Source of the DNA: Cupriavidus sp. D384
Lineage (GTDB): Bacteria; Pseudomonadota; Gammaproteobacteria; Burkholderiales; Burkholderiaceae
Assembly: GCF_001652915.1 (NCBI RefSeq)
Contig: NZ_BBQI01000090.1
Span: 124,001-188,000, forward strand
DNA length: 64,000 nucleotides
Direction: 5' to 3'
Positions 16,090 to 24,719 of this stretch are shown piece by piece. Both the position numbers and the translations under genes were made by a program. Within the stretch, counting starts at the first letter, position 1. Each line of letters starts with the position of its first letter. The notes beneath the pieces were generated by a model. The model worked only from the letters and a program-made list of their open reading frames with translations. It searched no databases and was not told the DNA's origin.

Positions 16090-16767
16090 TCACTCGGCTA
16101 CGGCCAGCGTTTCCACGCGATAGACGTGACGCAGGCTGCGGTTGCGCACGGGGTCGTGCAGTTCCACTTCGAACGATTCGCCGTGGCCCATCTCGCCGAT
16201 CACGGCCTGCGTGCCGCAGAACATCGCGGTGCCCGGCGGCAGTTGCGATTCGCCCGTCAGGCGCTCGATCAGTTCGCGCGGGTCCAGCAGGCGCGTGACC
16301 TTGCCTTCCTGATAGAGCGCGCGCTGGCCGTCGCGTACACGCCAGCAACGCATTTCCAGCGCGTCCCAGTGATCAGCCACCTCGTCGAAGCGCCACACGT
16401 CGCGGCCCATCGGCTTGGCGCACATCTGCTTGGACACGGTGACGTCATAGGCCTCGACCTTGCGGTCGGTGTGGTCCGAGCCAATGCCAATGTAGAGCGC
16501 GTCGACGCCCTGCAGCAGCACGAATTCGGTCTCGCCCGACGAATCGTCGCGCGGCACTTCCAGCACGTCGTCGGTGGTCAGCAGCTGGGCGGCCAGCGGA
16601 TAGAACGTGGGCACGGTGGCAGGCGGCTTCACGCCGATGGCCTTCAGTTCGTCGATATGGTGCTGAACGGCTTCCATGTCGCGGCCAGTCCAGCCGGCGA
16701 TGATCAGTCGTTCGATGTCGAGGGCGAGCGCGCCCCCGCCGGCTACCTGGAGATGCAGTGTCGGCAT
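16090..16767 (-). CDS. DUF2848 family protein
   Basis: The 225-residue sequence carries the conserved stretches I associate with DUF2848: IAGWTGRD near residue 23, a GSDHTDR motif near 95 with SKQMCAKP soon after, and a WRFDEVADHWD segment. The family is thought to share a fold with fumarylacetoacetate hydrolases, but I know of no proven reaction. It stands between a GntR regulator and an amidase on one strand, which suggests an enzymatic step in the same pathway, perhaps a C-C or C-N hydrolase. Confidence 0.8.
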   Translation of the reverse strand: MPTLHLQVAGGGALALDIERLIIAGWTGRDMEAVQHHIDELKAIGVKPPATVPTFYPLAAQLLTTDDVLEVPRDDSSGETEFVLLQGVDALYIGIGSDHTDRKVEAYDVTVSKQMCAKPMGRDVWRFDEVADHWDALEMRCWRVRDGQRALYQEGKVTRLLDPRELIERLTGESQLPPGTAMFCGTQAVIGEMGHGESFEVELHDPVRNRSLRHVYRVETLAVAE

Positions 16768-16802
16768 TGCGTACTACCTTTGTTACGAGGGGAAAGTTCG
16801 GG

Positions 16803-17501
16803 TCAGAGTGTCCGGATGATGTTCTTCCGGAATTCGTCAATGTGTTCGCGGATGGCCTCGCGCACCGCCGGCACGTCGCGGCGTTCCAGCGCGTCGACGA
16901 TTTCCAGGTGCTCCTGGTAGACGTTTTCCAGGTGCTGCGGATCGGACAGCGAGAGGAACCAGAAACGCGCCTGCTTCTCATGCAGGCCGCGCAGCAGTTC
17001 GGCCAGCACGCGATTGCGCGATGCGGCCGACATGGCGGTATGGAACTTCAGGTCCAGCGATGCCAGCGCCGGGATATCGCGCCGGGCGATCAACTCTGGC
17101 GAGCGGTCGACGATCTCGCGCATTGCCTTGAAATCGCTGTCGTGACCGCGCTCGCAGGCCAGCGTGGCGCACAGCACCTCGTTGGTGGCGCGCACTTCGA
17201 TCATGTCGAGCACTTCGTTCAGCGACAGCGGCGACACCAGCACGCCCTTGCGCGGCAGGATCGACACCAGCCCTTCCACTTCCAGCCGATGCAGCGCCTG
17301 GTGGACCGGGGTGCGGCCCAGGCCCAGCAACGCGGCCACCTGGGCCTCGTTCAGCGGTTCGCCCGGACGGAACTCGCACGCGATGATGCGTCGCTTGATT
17401 TCGGTATAGGCCTGCTCGCGCATTGCCGCGCCGCTCTGGGCGGGGGTGGCCGCTGCGGGCGCCGGGTCGGCGGCACCGACCAGTCGAATGGGATTCACCA
17501 C
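16803..17501 (-). CDS. GntR-family regulator (FadR/FCD subfamily)
   Basis: The 232-residue protein has an N-terminal winged helix (about 28-95: AYTEIKRRIIACEFRPGEPLNEAQVAALLGLGRTPVHQALHRLEVEGLV). An all-helical FCD effector domain (about 100-225) follows, with the metal/ligand residues D-x-x-x-H in LDLKFHTAMS and a later H in EHLEIVDAL. Such regulators usually repress a neighbouring catabolic operon until a carboxylate ligand binds. It is the first gene of the leftward operon with DUF2848, amidase and MFS, and divergent from an IclR gene. A start at the Met27 codon is also possible. Confidence 0.9.
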   Translation of the reverse strand: MVNPIRLVGAADPAPAAATPAQSGAAMREQAYTEIKRRIIACEFRPGEPLNEAQVAALLGLGRTPVHQALHRLEVEGLVSILPRKGVLVSPLSLNEVLDMIEVRATNEVLCATLACERGHDSDFKAMREIVDRSPELIARRDIPALASLDLKFHTAMSAASRNRVLAELLRGLHEKQARFWFLSLSDPQHLENVYQEHLEIVDALERRDVPAVREAIREHIDEFRKNIIRTL

Positions 17502-17533
17502 GGCGGAATCAGAGTCTGTTCGTTTGAAGTTGT

Positions 17534-17557
17534 TGTGATACTAGTGTGATATTTCAC
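17534..17557. promoter_or_regulatory. Candidate GntR operator
   Basis: TGTGATA occurs twice 11 bp apart (17534-17540 and 17545-17551). The second copy is part of the dyad GTGA-TATT-TCAC. The site is 33 bp upstream of the GntR start codon, where an autoregulatory operator would be expected. Binding is inferred. Confidence 0.4.
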
Positions 17558-17680
17558 TGCGCACAACCCGGAATTTTATAGGGGTAAACACCACCAAGCG
17601 CCCGCCGGCTCGCCATGTGACGGCGATTGCGCCTATCATGAGCCGTCCGCAGAAAATCGATAATCGATACATAAATATCT

Positions 17681-17729
17681 TGGTGCAATATTCAGCCATC
17701 GTGGTGCAGCGGATCACGACGATGGTGCC
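17681..17729. promoter_or_regulatory. Three TGGTGC repeats at 21-bp intervals (candidate IclR operator)
   Basis: TGGTGCA at 17681, TGGTGCA at 17702 and TGGTGCC at 17723 are spaced exactly 21 bp, two helical turns, and end 22 bp before the IclR start codon. A further TGGTGCA is at 19889 in front of the transporter. This phasing fits cooperative binding by a tetrameric IclR-type protein. Confidence 0.5.
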
Positions 17730-17750
17730 GAATCCGGATTCACACCTGTT

Positions 17751-18536
17751 ATGGCCATCACTGACGGCGACCGCCCCGACCCGCTCTTCAACCAGTCACT
17801 GGAAAAAGGGCTCGAAGTCCTGCGCGCGTTCAGCGCCGTGCATCGCACGCTGACCCTGGTGGAACTTGCCGCGCTGACCGGCATGACGAAGAGTTCCGCC
17901 CAGCGCACCGTCCATACGCTGGAGCGGCTTGGCTACATCGACAAGCACCCGCAGACGCGCCGTTTCCGGCTGACGCCCAAGGTGATGGAGATCGGCTACA
18001 ACTACCTGGCGGCCGACGCATTGATCCCGATTGCCAGCCCCTATCTGTCGCAACTGGCCAATGCCAGCGGCGAGACGGCCAATCTCACGGAGCCCGTGGG
18101 GCTCGACATGGTCTACGTTGCGCAGCTCATGACCGCCAAGCACATGCCCGTGCTGACGCCGGTGGGCATGCGGATTCCGATGTACTGCACGAGTTCGGGC
18201 CGCGCCTACCTGAGCAAGCTGCCCGACGACCAGGTGCGCGCGATGCTCGAAGCCTCTGCGCGGCAGGCGCGCACGCCAGCCACGCTGACCGATATCGACG
18301 CCATCTTCGAGCAGGTGGTGGCGTGCCGCGGCCTGGGCTATGCGTGCAACGAGGAAGAGCTGTTCCTGGGGGACATGGGCATTGGCGCGCCCATCGTGAA
18401 CAGCCGTGGCGAGGCCGTGGGCGCGGTGCATGTGTCACCGCCGGCCAGCCGCTGGACCATGGCCGAGGCGCAGAAGAAGCTCGGGCCGCTGGTCATTGAA
18501 TGCGCGTGGGCGATCTCGCGGTCGATCGCCCACTGA
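17751..18536 (+). CDS. IclR-family transcriptional regulator
   Basis: The 261-residue protein has an N-terminal winged helix (about 12-75: SLEKGLEVLRAFSAVHRTLTLVELAALTGMTKSSAQRTVHTLERLGYI). The IclR effector domain (about 85-255) follows, with YCTSSGRAYLS and the G-x-G-C-N-E-E-E stretch (about 198-206) that helps form the ligand pocket. IclR proteins control aromatic, acetate or ureide catabolism and often bind the pathway substrate. It is divergent from the GntR operon and converges on the M20 amidohydrolase. Two regulators in one island suggest that two different inducers are sensed. Confidence 0.92.
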   Translation: MAITDGDRPDPLFNQSLEKGLEVLRAFSAVHRTLTLVELAALTGMTKSSAQRTVHTLERLGYIDKHPQTRRFRLTPKVMEIGYNYLAADALIPIASPYLSQLANASGETANLTEPVGLDMVYVAQLMTAKHMPVLTPVGMRIPMYCTSSGRAYLSKLPDDQVRAMLEASARQARTPATLTDIDAIFEQVVACRGLGYACNEEELFLGDMGIGAPIVNSRGEAVGAVHVSPPASRWTMAEAQKKLGPLVIECAWAISRSIAH

Positions 18537-18562
18537 TCCCACCGTTGCGCTCGGGGCAGCCC

Positions 18563-19810
18563 TTAGCGCGCGTGCTCCAGCATCGCCTGCAGCAGCACGT
18601 TGGCGCCGGCCTCGATATGCTCGGGCAGCGCGTCTTCCAGCTCGTTATGGCTGATGCCGTCCTTGCAGGGCACGAAGATCATGCCCGTGGGCGCGCGCTG
18701 GGCCACGTACACGGCATCGTGCCCCGCCCCGCTCACCACATCCATATGCGGCAGGCCCAGTGACGCCGCCGCGCGCCGCACGCTGTCCACGCACGCGGGC
18801 GCAAAGATGCAGGGCTCGAACTTGACCACCTGACGCACGTCCACCTTGACGGCGGCGGCGTCGGCAATGCCCGCGAACGCGGCACGCATCGCCGCATCCA
18901 TGCGGTCGAGCCCGGCCTGCGACAGGTTGCGGAAATCCACCGAAAAGTCCACGCGCCCCGGAATCACGTTGCGCGAATTGGGCTTGACCTCCACAAAGCC
19001 CACGGTGCCGCGGCCCTGCGGCGCCTCGTCGCGCGCAATGCGGTTGACGGCCTCGATCATCCGTGCCGACGCCAGCAGCGCGTCGTGGCGTAGCGCCAGC
19101 GGCGTGGGGCCGGCATGCGCGTCCTGGCCGGTCACGGTCACGTCGTACCACTGCTGGCCCAGCGCGCCGCTGACCACGCCAATCGGCAGGCCGGCCGCTT
19201 CCAGCACCGGCCCCTGCTCGATATGCGCCTCGAAGTAGGCCGCATACATGCCGCCCGGCACGTGGCCGGCGGGCTGTGCTCCAAGGTAGCCGATGGCTTC
19301 GAGCGCATCGCCCACGCTGACCCCGTCGCGGTCCTGCTGCGCACGGGCGAATGCCCCGTCGAACACCCCGGCGAAGACGCCCGATCCCATCATCACCGGC
19401 GTAAAGCGGGTGCCTTCCTCGTTGGTCCAGAACGCCACCTCCAGCGGTGCGCGCGTGGAGACGCCCAGGTCGTTGAGCGTGCGCATGACCTCCAGCCCGG
19501 CCAGCACACCGAAATTGCCGTCAAATTTGCCGCCCGATGGCTGGGTGTCGATATGGCTGCCGGTGGCTACGGCCGGGGCGTCGGGGTCGGTGCCGGCGCG
19601 GCGCGCAAAGACGTTGCCGATCTCGTCCACGCGTACGTCGAGCCCGGCCTCGCGGCACCACTGCACCACCAGGTCGCGGCCCTTGCGGTCCTCGTCGGTC
19701 AGGGCGATGCGGCACACGCCGCCCAGGGGCGTGGCGCCGATCGCGCCCAGGTCCATCAGCGATTGCCACAGGCGGGCGCCATTGATGCGGGGAGTGAATT
19801 GCGAATCCAT
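18563..19810 (-). CDS. M20 family Zn amidohydrolase (N-carbamoyl-L-amino acid hydrolase / allantoate amidohydrolase type)
   Basis: The 415-residue protein has the metal-binding pattern of this group: TGSHIDTQPSGGKFDG (His and Asp ligands, about 84-99), a WTNEEGTRF motif (bridging and catalytic Glu, about 129-137), EAHIEQG (His ligand) and C-terminal SGAGHDA...ISHNE. Members cleave carbamoyl groups from ureido acids (HyuC, beta-ureidopropionase, AllC), releasing CO2 and ammonia. The sequence cannot separate the substrates. ATG 19810 gives the usual length; a GTG at 19849 would add 13 residues and neither has a good ribosome binding site. It is divergent from the transporter operon across about 160 bases. 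Confidence 0.9.
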   Translation of the reverse strand: MDSQFTPRINGARLWQSLMDLGAIGATPLGGVCRIALTDEDRKGRDLVVQWCREAGLDVRVDEIGNVFARRAGTDPDAPAVATGSHIDTQPSGGKFDGNFGVLAGLEVMRTLNDLGVSTRAPLEVAFWTNEEGTRFTPVMMGSGVFAGVFDGAFARAQQDRDGVSVGDALEAIGYLGAQPAGHVPGGMYAAYFEAHIEQGPVLEAAGLPIGVVSGALGQQWYDVTVTGQDAHAGPTPLALRHDALLASARMIEAVNRIARDEAPQGRGTVGFVEVKPNSRNVIPGRVDFSVDFRNLSQAGLDRMDAAMRAAFAGIADAAAVKVDVRQVVKFEPCIFAPACVDSVRRAAASLGLPHMDVVSGAGHDAVYVAQRAPTGMIFVPCKDGISHNELEDALPEHIEAGANVLLQAMLEHAR

Positions 19811-19972
19811 GTCTGTGTTGTCTGCGGTGGGTGATATCGAAGCAACCACCCAGCAAGAAGCAGACCACCGGCACCGACGATCCGTCGATGGTGCATGCGC
19901 ACTGGCACATCAATTGCTAGTTCGAAACCGAACACAGCGTTCAACCCATCCCCCAAACCAGGAGCCCTGCCT

Positions 19973-21652
19973 GTGACCCCCTCCACGAATCCCCGCGCGA
20001 AAGGTTTCTCCGCTGTCATCCGTTCGGCTTCGGCTGCCGTCGCCCTGTCGCTGCTGGCCCTGCCCGGCGCCGCCATGGCCGACAAGGTGCTGCGCATCGG
20101 CATGACCGCCGCCGATATCCCCCGCACGCTGGGCCAGCCCGACCAGGGTTTCGAAGGCAACCGCTTCACCGGCATTCCGATGTACGACGCGCTGACCGCC
20201 TGGGATCTGTCAAAGAGCAACGGCCCAAGCCTGCTGGTGCCCGGCCTGGCTACCGAGTGGAAGGTCGACGACAAGGACAAGACCAAATGGACGTTCAAGC
20301 TGCGGCCCGGCGTGAAGTTCCACGACGGCTCGCCGTTCAATGCCGATGCCGTGGTCTGGAACGTCAACAAGGTGCTCGACAAGACCGCCAAGCAGTTCGA
20401 TCCGAGCCAGGTGGGCGTTACGGCATCGCGCATGCCCACGCTGCGCAGCGCGAAGAAGATCGATGACCTGACCGTGGAGCTGGTGACGTCCGAGCCTGAT
20501 TCGTTCCTGCCCTACAACGTATCGAACCTGTTCATGGCGTCGCCCACGCAGTGGGACAAGAAGCTGGCCGCCGTGCCGGCGTCGGTGACCGACCCGGCCG
20601 AGCGCAGCAAACAGGCATGGGTGGCGTTCGCCGCCGACGCGTCGGGCACGGGACCCTTCAGGATGACGCGTTTCGTGCCGCGCGAGCGCCTGGAACTGGC
20701 AAAGAACGCCAGCTACTGGGACCCGAAGCGCACCCCGAAGATCGACAAGGTGGTGATGGTGCCGATGCCCGAGGCCAACGCGCGCACGGCGGCGCTGCTG
20801 TCCGGCCAGGTGGACTGGATCGAGGCCCCCGCGCCTGACGCCATCGCGCAGATCAAGAGCCGTGGCTTCGATGTCTACGCCAACGCCCAGCCGCATATGT
20901 GGCCGTGGCAACTGTCGTTCGCGCCGAATTCGCCGTGGCTGGACAAGCGCGTGCGCCAGGCCGCCAACCTCTGCGTGAACCGCGCGGGCCTGAAGACGCT
21001 GCTGGGTGGCTACATGGCCGAGGCCAAGGGCATTGTCGAAGCCGGCAACCCGTGGTGGGGCAATCCCAAATTCGACATCAAGTACGACCCGAACGCCGCA
21101 CGCAAGCTGATGAGCGAAGCCGGCTACTCGGCCGCCAAGCCGGTCAAGGTCAAGGTGCAGGTGTCGGCGTCCGGCTCGGGCCAGATGCAACCGCTGCCGA
21201 TGAACGAGTATGTGCAGCAGAACCTCAAGGAGTGCTTCTTCGACGTTGACTTCGACGTGGTGGAGTGGAACACGCTGTTCACCAACTGGCGGATCGGCGC
21301 CAAGGACCCGAGCGCCCACGGCACCAACGCCATCAACGTGAGCTTTGCGGCGATGGACCCGTTCTTCGCCATGGTCCGCTTCGTCAGCACCAAGACCCAG
21401 CCGCCTGTCTCGAACAACTGGGGCTACTTCGGCAATGCCGAGTTCGACAAGCTGATCGAAACCGCGCGCACGTCGTTTGGCGAGAAGGATCGTGATGCCG
21501 CACTGGCCAAGCTGCACGCGCGCATCGTCGAGGAATCGCCGTTCGTGCTGATCGCCCACGACGTGGGCCCGCGCGCGATCTCGAAGAAGGTCAAGGGCGT
21601 GGTGCAGCCGCAGAGCTGGTTCATCGACATCGCGACGATGTCGATGGACTGA
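19973..21652 (+). CDS. ABC transporter substrate-binding protein, oligopeptide/dipeptide type (SBP_bac_5)
   Basis: GTG at 19973 has GGAG eight bases upstream and gives a 559-residue precursor with a signal peptide (about 1-36, hydrophobic ASAAVALSLLALPGAAMA). The mature part has the family features: PMYDALTAWD, the FHDGSPFNADAVVWN strand-helix block and YDPNAARKLMSEAGY. These periplasmic proteins bind peptides, nickel, glutathione or other amide-rich solutes and feed the membrane permeases encoded next. It is the first gene of a five-cistron importer operon, and a GC-rich hairpin just after it probably raises its share of expression. Confidence 0.93.
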   Translation: MTPSTNPRAKGFSAVIRSASAAVALSLLALPGAAMADKVLRIGMTAADIPRTLGQPDQGFEGNRFTGIPMYDALTAWDLSKSNGPSLLVPGLATEWKVDDKDKTKWTFKLRPGVKFHDGSPFNADAVVWNVNKVLDKTAKQFDPSQVGVTASRMPTLRSAKKIDDLTVELVTSEPDSFLPYNVSNLFMASPTQWDKKLAAVPASVTDPAERSKQAWVAFAADASGTGPFRMTRFVPRERLELAKNASYWDPKRTPKIDKVVMVPMPEANARTAALLSGQVDWIEAPAPDAIAQIKSRGFDVYANAQPHMWPWQLSFAPNSPWLDKRVRQAANLCVNRAGLKTLLGGYMAEAKGIVEAGNPWWGNPKFDIKYDPNAARKLMSEAGYSAAKPVKVKVQVSASGSGQMQPLPMNEYVQQNLKECFFDVDFDVVEWNTLFTNWRIGAKDPSAHGTNAINVSFAAMDPFFAMVRFVSTKTQPPVSNNWGYFGNAEFDKLIETARTSFGEKDRDAALAKLHARIVEESPFVLIAHDVGPRAISKKVKGVVQPQSWFIDIATMSMD

Positions 21653-21662
21653 GGCTCTGCTA

Positions 21663-21695
21663 GCTCCCCTCTCCCGTGCAACGGGAGAAGGGAGC
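21663..21695 (+). repeat. Long hairpin between binding-protein and permease genes
   Basis: A near-perfect inverted repeat (GCTCCC, 2-base gap, CTCCCGT, 3-base loop, ACGGGAG, 2-base gap, GGGAGC) fills the start of the 105-base gap. No T-run follows. Such hairpins commonly protect the upstream mRNA so that the binding protein is made in excess over the membrane parts. Confidence 0.5.
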
Positions 21696-21757
21696 CTGCT
21701 TCAGACGGTCAAGACGATTCAAACGGTTCAGCAATCCCCACAAGCCGGCCACAGACC

Positions 21758-22708
21758 ATGACTTACCTGCTCCGCCGCATCGTGTATGCGCTGCCGATCC
21801 TGCTTGGGGTCGCCCTGCTCTGCTTCTCGCTGGTCCATATCGCGCCCGGCGATCCGCTCGTGTCGGTGCTGCCGCCCGACGCGTCCGAAGACCTCCGGCG
21901 CCAGCTGACCGCGCTGTACGGCTTCGACAAGCCGTTCCTGGAGCAATTTCTCCATTGGCTCGTGCGTGCGCTGCATGGCGACCTGGGGACGTCCATCGCC
22001 ACTAACCGGCCCGTGATGGCCGAAGTGTCGAACGCGGTCATCAACTCGATCCGCCTGGCGGCGGTGGCAACGCTGATCGGCTTCACGTTCGGCAGCCTGT
22101 TCGGCTTCGTGGCTGGCTACCTGCGCGATTCGGTGCCCGACCGCGTCGCGTCGTTCCTGTCGGTGCTGGGCGTCAGCATCCCGCACTACTGGCTGGGCAT
22201 GGTGCTGGTCATCGCGTTCTCGGTGCTGCTGGGCTGGTTGCCGGCCACCGGCGCCGGCCCCGATGGGTCGGGCTCATGGCGATGGGACTGGGAACACATC
22301 CAGTACATGCTGTTGCCGGCCGTGACGATGTCGGTGATCCCGATGGGCATCGTGGCGCGCACCATCCGTGCGCTGGTGGCCGAAATCCTGTCCAACGAGT
22401 TCATTGTCGGGTTGCGTGCGCGGGGCTTGTCCGAGTTCGCGGTGTTCCGGCATGTGGTCAAGAACGTGGCGCCTACCGCGCTGTCGGTCATGGGCCTGCA
22501 GCTCGGATACCTGCTGGGCGGCTCGATCCTGATCGAGACGGTCTTCTCGTGGCCCGGCACGGGCTTCCTGCTGAACTCGGCCATCTTCCAGCGCGACTTC
22601 CCGCTGTTGCAGGGCACGATCCTGGTGCTGGCCGTGTTCTTCGTGCTGCTCAACCTGCTGGTCGACGCGCTGCAGACGCTGTTCGACCCGCGCATCCAAC
22701 GGAACTGA
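21758..22708 (+). CDS. ABC transporter permease, DppB/OppB type
   Basis: The 316-residue protein starts MTYLLRRIVYALPILLGVALLCFSLVHIAPGDPL, the standard N-terminus of the first permease in peptide-type importers. It has six hydrophobic segments. The cytoplasmic EAA loop near residue 215 (VGLRARGLSEFAVFRHVVKNVAPTA) contacts the ATPase. It pairs with the next permease to form the membrane channel for the solute delivered by the binding protein. Confidence 0.93.
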   Translation: MTYLLRRIVYALPILLGVALLCFSLVHIAPGDPLVSVLPPDASEDLRRQLTALYGFDKPFLEQFLHWLVRALHGDLGTSIATNRPVMAEVSNAVINSIRLAAVATLIGFTFGSLFGFVAGYLRDSVPDRVASFLSVLGVSIPHYWLGMVLVIAFSVLLGWLPATGAGPDGSGSWRWDWEHIQYMLLPAVTMSVIPMGIVARTIRALVAEILSNEFIVGLRARGLSEFAVFRHVVKNVAPTALSVMGLQLGYLLGGSILIETVFSWPGTGFLLNSAIFQRDFPLLQGTILVLAVFFVLLNLLVDALQTLFDPRIQRN

Positions 22709-22718
22709 GGAGCCTGCC

Positions 22719-23606
22719 ATGGAAATGACGCTGAACAAGGCCGTGGCGCCGCTGCCGGTGGAACGCTCGCCCGGTTACTGGACCACCGTGGGCCGCCGCC
22801 TGCTGCGCAACAAGCTGGCAATGCTGGCCGCGCTGATCCTGCTGGCGCTGATCGGGATGGCGATCTTTGCGCCCGCGCTGATGCCGGCCAACCCGTATGC
22901 CGCGTCGATCCTCAAGCGCCTGAAGCCGATCGGCTTCGAGGGCTATCCGCTCGGCACCGACGAACTGGGCCGCGACATGCTGTCGCGCCTGATGCTCGGC
23001 GCGCGGCTGTCGCTGTTCATGGGCATTACGCCCGTGTTGCTGGCGTTCGTGATCGGCAGCGCCATCGGCATCGTGGCCGGCTATGCCGGCGGCTGGACCA
23101 ACACGGTCATCATGCGCCTGACCGACATCCTGTACGCGTTCCCGTCGGTGCTGCTGGCGATCGCGCTGTCGGGCACGCTGGGCGCGGGCGTGGGCAATGC
23201 GCTGCTGTCGCTGACCATCGTCTTCGTGCCGCAGATCGTGCGCGTGGCCGAGAGCGTGACCACCCAGGTGCGCAACCGCGAATTCGTCGATGCGGCGCGG
23301 GCATCGGGTGCCTCGTCGCTGACCATCGTGCGGGCGCACGTGCTCAACAACGTGCTGGGGCCGATCTTCGTCTACGCCACCAGCCTGATCTCGGTGTCGA
23401 TGATCCTGGCATCCGGTCTGTCGTTCCTGGGCCTTGGCGTCAAGCCGCCCGAGCCCGAATGGGGCCTGATGCTCAATACGCTGCGCACGGCCATCTACAC
23501 GCAGCCGTGGGTGGCCGCACTGCCCGGCGCGATGATCTTCCTGACCTCGATCTCGTTCAACCTGCTGGCCGACGGCATCCGCTCGGCCATGGAAATCAAG
23601 GAGTGA
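22719..23606 (+). CDS. ABC transporter permease, DppC/OppC type
   Basis: The 295-residue protein has the OppC N-terminal helix (RRLLRNKLAMLAALILLALIGMAIFAPAL). The LGTDELGRDMLSRLMLGARLSL motif of second permeases follows (about 77-98), then the EAA loop EFVDAARASGASSLTIVRAHVLNN near 188. It starts ten bases after its partner permease and ends in the ribosome-binding region of the first ATPase gene. Confidence 0.93.
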   Translation: MEMTLNKAVAPLPVERSPGYWTTVGRRLLRNKLAMLAALILLALIGMAIFAPALMPANPYAASILKRLKPIGFEGYPLGTDELGRDMLSRLMLGARLSLFMGITPVLLAFVIGSAIGIVAGYAGGWTNTVIMRLTDILYAFPSVLLAIALSGTLGAGVGNALLSLTIVFVPQIVRVAESVTTQVRNREFVDAARASGASSLTIVRAHVLNNVLGPIFVYATSLISVSMILASGLSFLGLGVKPPEPEWGLMLNTLRTAIYTQPWVAALPGAMIFLTSISFNLLADGIRSAMEIKE

Positions 23607-23608
23607 GC

Positions 23609-24703
23609 ATGGCCGAGACGCTGGCAATCCCCAATCCCGCAGCACCCGGCGCTGCCGCCGTCGATGTGGGCGGCCCGGCCCAGCCGCTGGTCATCGCACG
23701 CGACCTGGTCAAGCATTTCCCGCTGAAGTCGGCGGTGCCGTTCCGCCCCGGCGGCGTGGTACGCGCCGTCGATGGCGTCAGCTTCGATGTGCTCAAGGGC
23801 GAGACGCTGGGCGTGGTGGGCGAATCGGGCTGCGGCAAGTCCACCACGGCGCGGCTGCTGATGCAGCTGACGCCGCACGACAGCGGCGAACTGATCTTCG
23901 ACGCACAGGGCGTGGGCTCTCCGCAGTTGCCGATGAAGGCCTTCCGCAGTCAGGTGCAGATGGTGTTCCAGGACAGCTATTCGTCGCTGAACCCGCGCCT
24001 GACCATCGAGGAATCCGTGGCATTCACGCCGCGCGTGCATGGCGTGCCGGCCCGGGAAGCCACCGAACGGGCGCGCTACCTGCTGGAGCGCGTGGGACTG
24101 GAGCCGAAGCGCTTTGCCGGCCGCTATCCGCACGAACTCTCGGGCGGCCAGCGCCAGCGCGTCAATATCGCCCGCGCCCTGGCCCTGCGGCCGCGCCTGG
24201 TGATCCTGGACGAAGCGGTGTCCGCCCTGGACAAGTCCGTGGAAGCCCAGGTGCTGAACCTGCTGCTGGACCTCAAGGCCGAGTTCGACCTGACCTATGT
24301 GTTTATCAGCCATGACCTCAACGTGATCCGCTATCTGTGCGACCGCGTGATGGTCATGTACCTGGGCAAGGTGGTGGAGATCGGCGACACCGAATCGGTC
24401 TACGCCAATCCCGCGCACCCGTACACGCGCGCGCTGCTGGCGTCGATGCCGTCGATGGACCCCGACCACCGCACGCTGGCCGCCCCGCTGGCCGGCGACC
24501 CGCCCAATCCGATCAATCCGCCGCCGGGCTGCAGCTTCCATCCGCGCTGCGCCCGTGCCGAGCCGGTCTGCGAACGCCGCGCACCGGTGCTGTCCGACGC
24601 GCTGGCCGGTCATCCGGTGTCGTGCCTGATGGCGATGCCAGACGGCGGCCACTCGCTGCCGCTGCGCCGCATGACGCCCGGCCTGCACGCCGCCACGCCC
24701 TGA
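23609..24703 (+). CDS. ABC transporter ATP-binding protein, OppF/DppF type
   Basis: From ATG 23609 (AAGGAG just upstream) the product has 364 residues. Walker A GESGCGKST is near residue 72, the signature LSGGQRQRVNIARAL near 172, Walker B LVILDEAVSALD near 192, and a C-terminal oligopeptide-type extension has the NPPPGCSFHPRCARAEPVC cysteine cluster that can hold an iron-sulfur cluster in this subfamily. The Walker B carries Ala-Val-Ser-Ala in place of the usual Pro-Thr-Ser-Ala. It energises import together with the next gene product. Confidence 0.92.
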   Translation: MAETLAIPNPAAPGAAAVDVGGPAQPLVIARDLVKHFPLKSAVPFRPGGVVRAVDGVSFDVLKGETLGVVGESGCGKSTTARLLMQLTPHDSGELIFDAQGVGSPQLPMKAFRSQVQMVFQDSYSSLNPRLTIEESVAFTPRVHGVPAREATERARYLLERVGLEPKRFAGRYPHELSGGQRQRVNIARALALRPRLVILDEAVSALDKSVEAQVLNLLLDLKAEFDLTYVFISHDLNVIRYLCDRVMVMYLGKVVEIGDTESVYANPAHPYTRALLASMPSMDPDHRTLAAPLAGDPPNPINPPPGCSFHPRCARAEPVCERRAPVLSDALAGHPVSCLMAMPDGGHSLPLRRMTPGLHAATP

Positions 24704-24719
24704 CTTGCGGGAGATTTCG

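Noticed and set aside
19895..19972. Longer start for the ABC binding protein at 19895
   Set aside because: It would bury the signal peptide behind 26 residues; GTG 19973 has GGAG at the correct distance.
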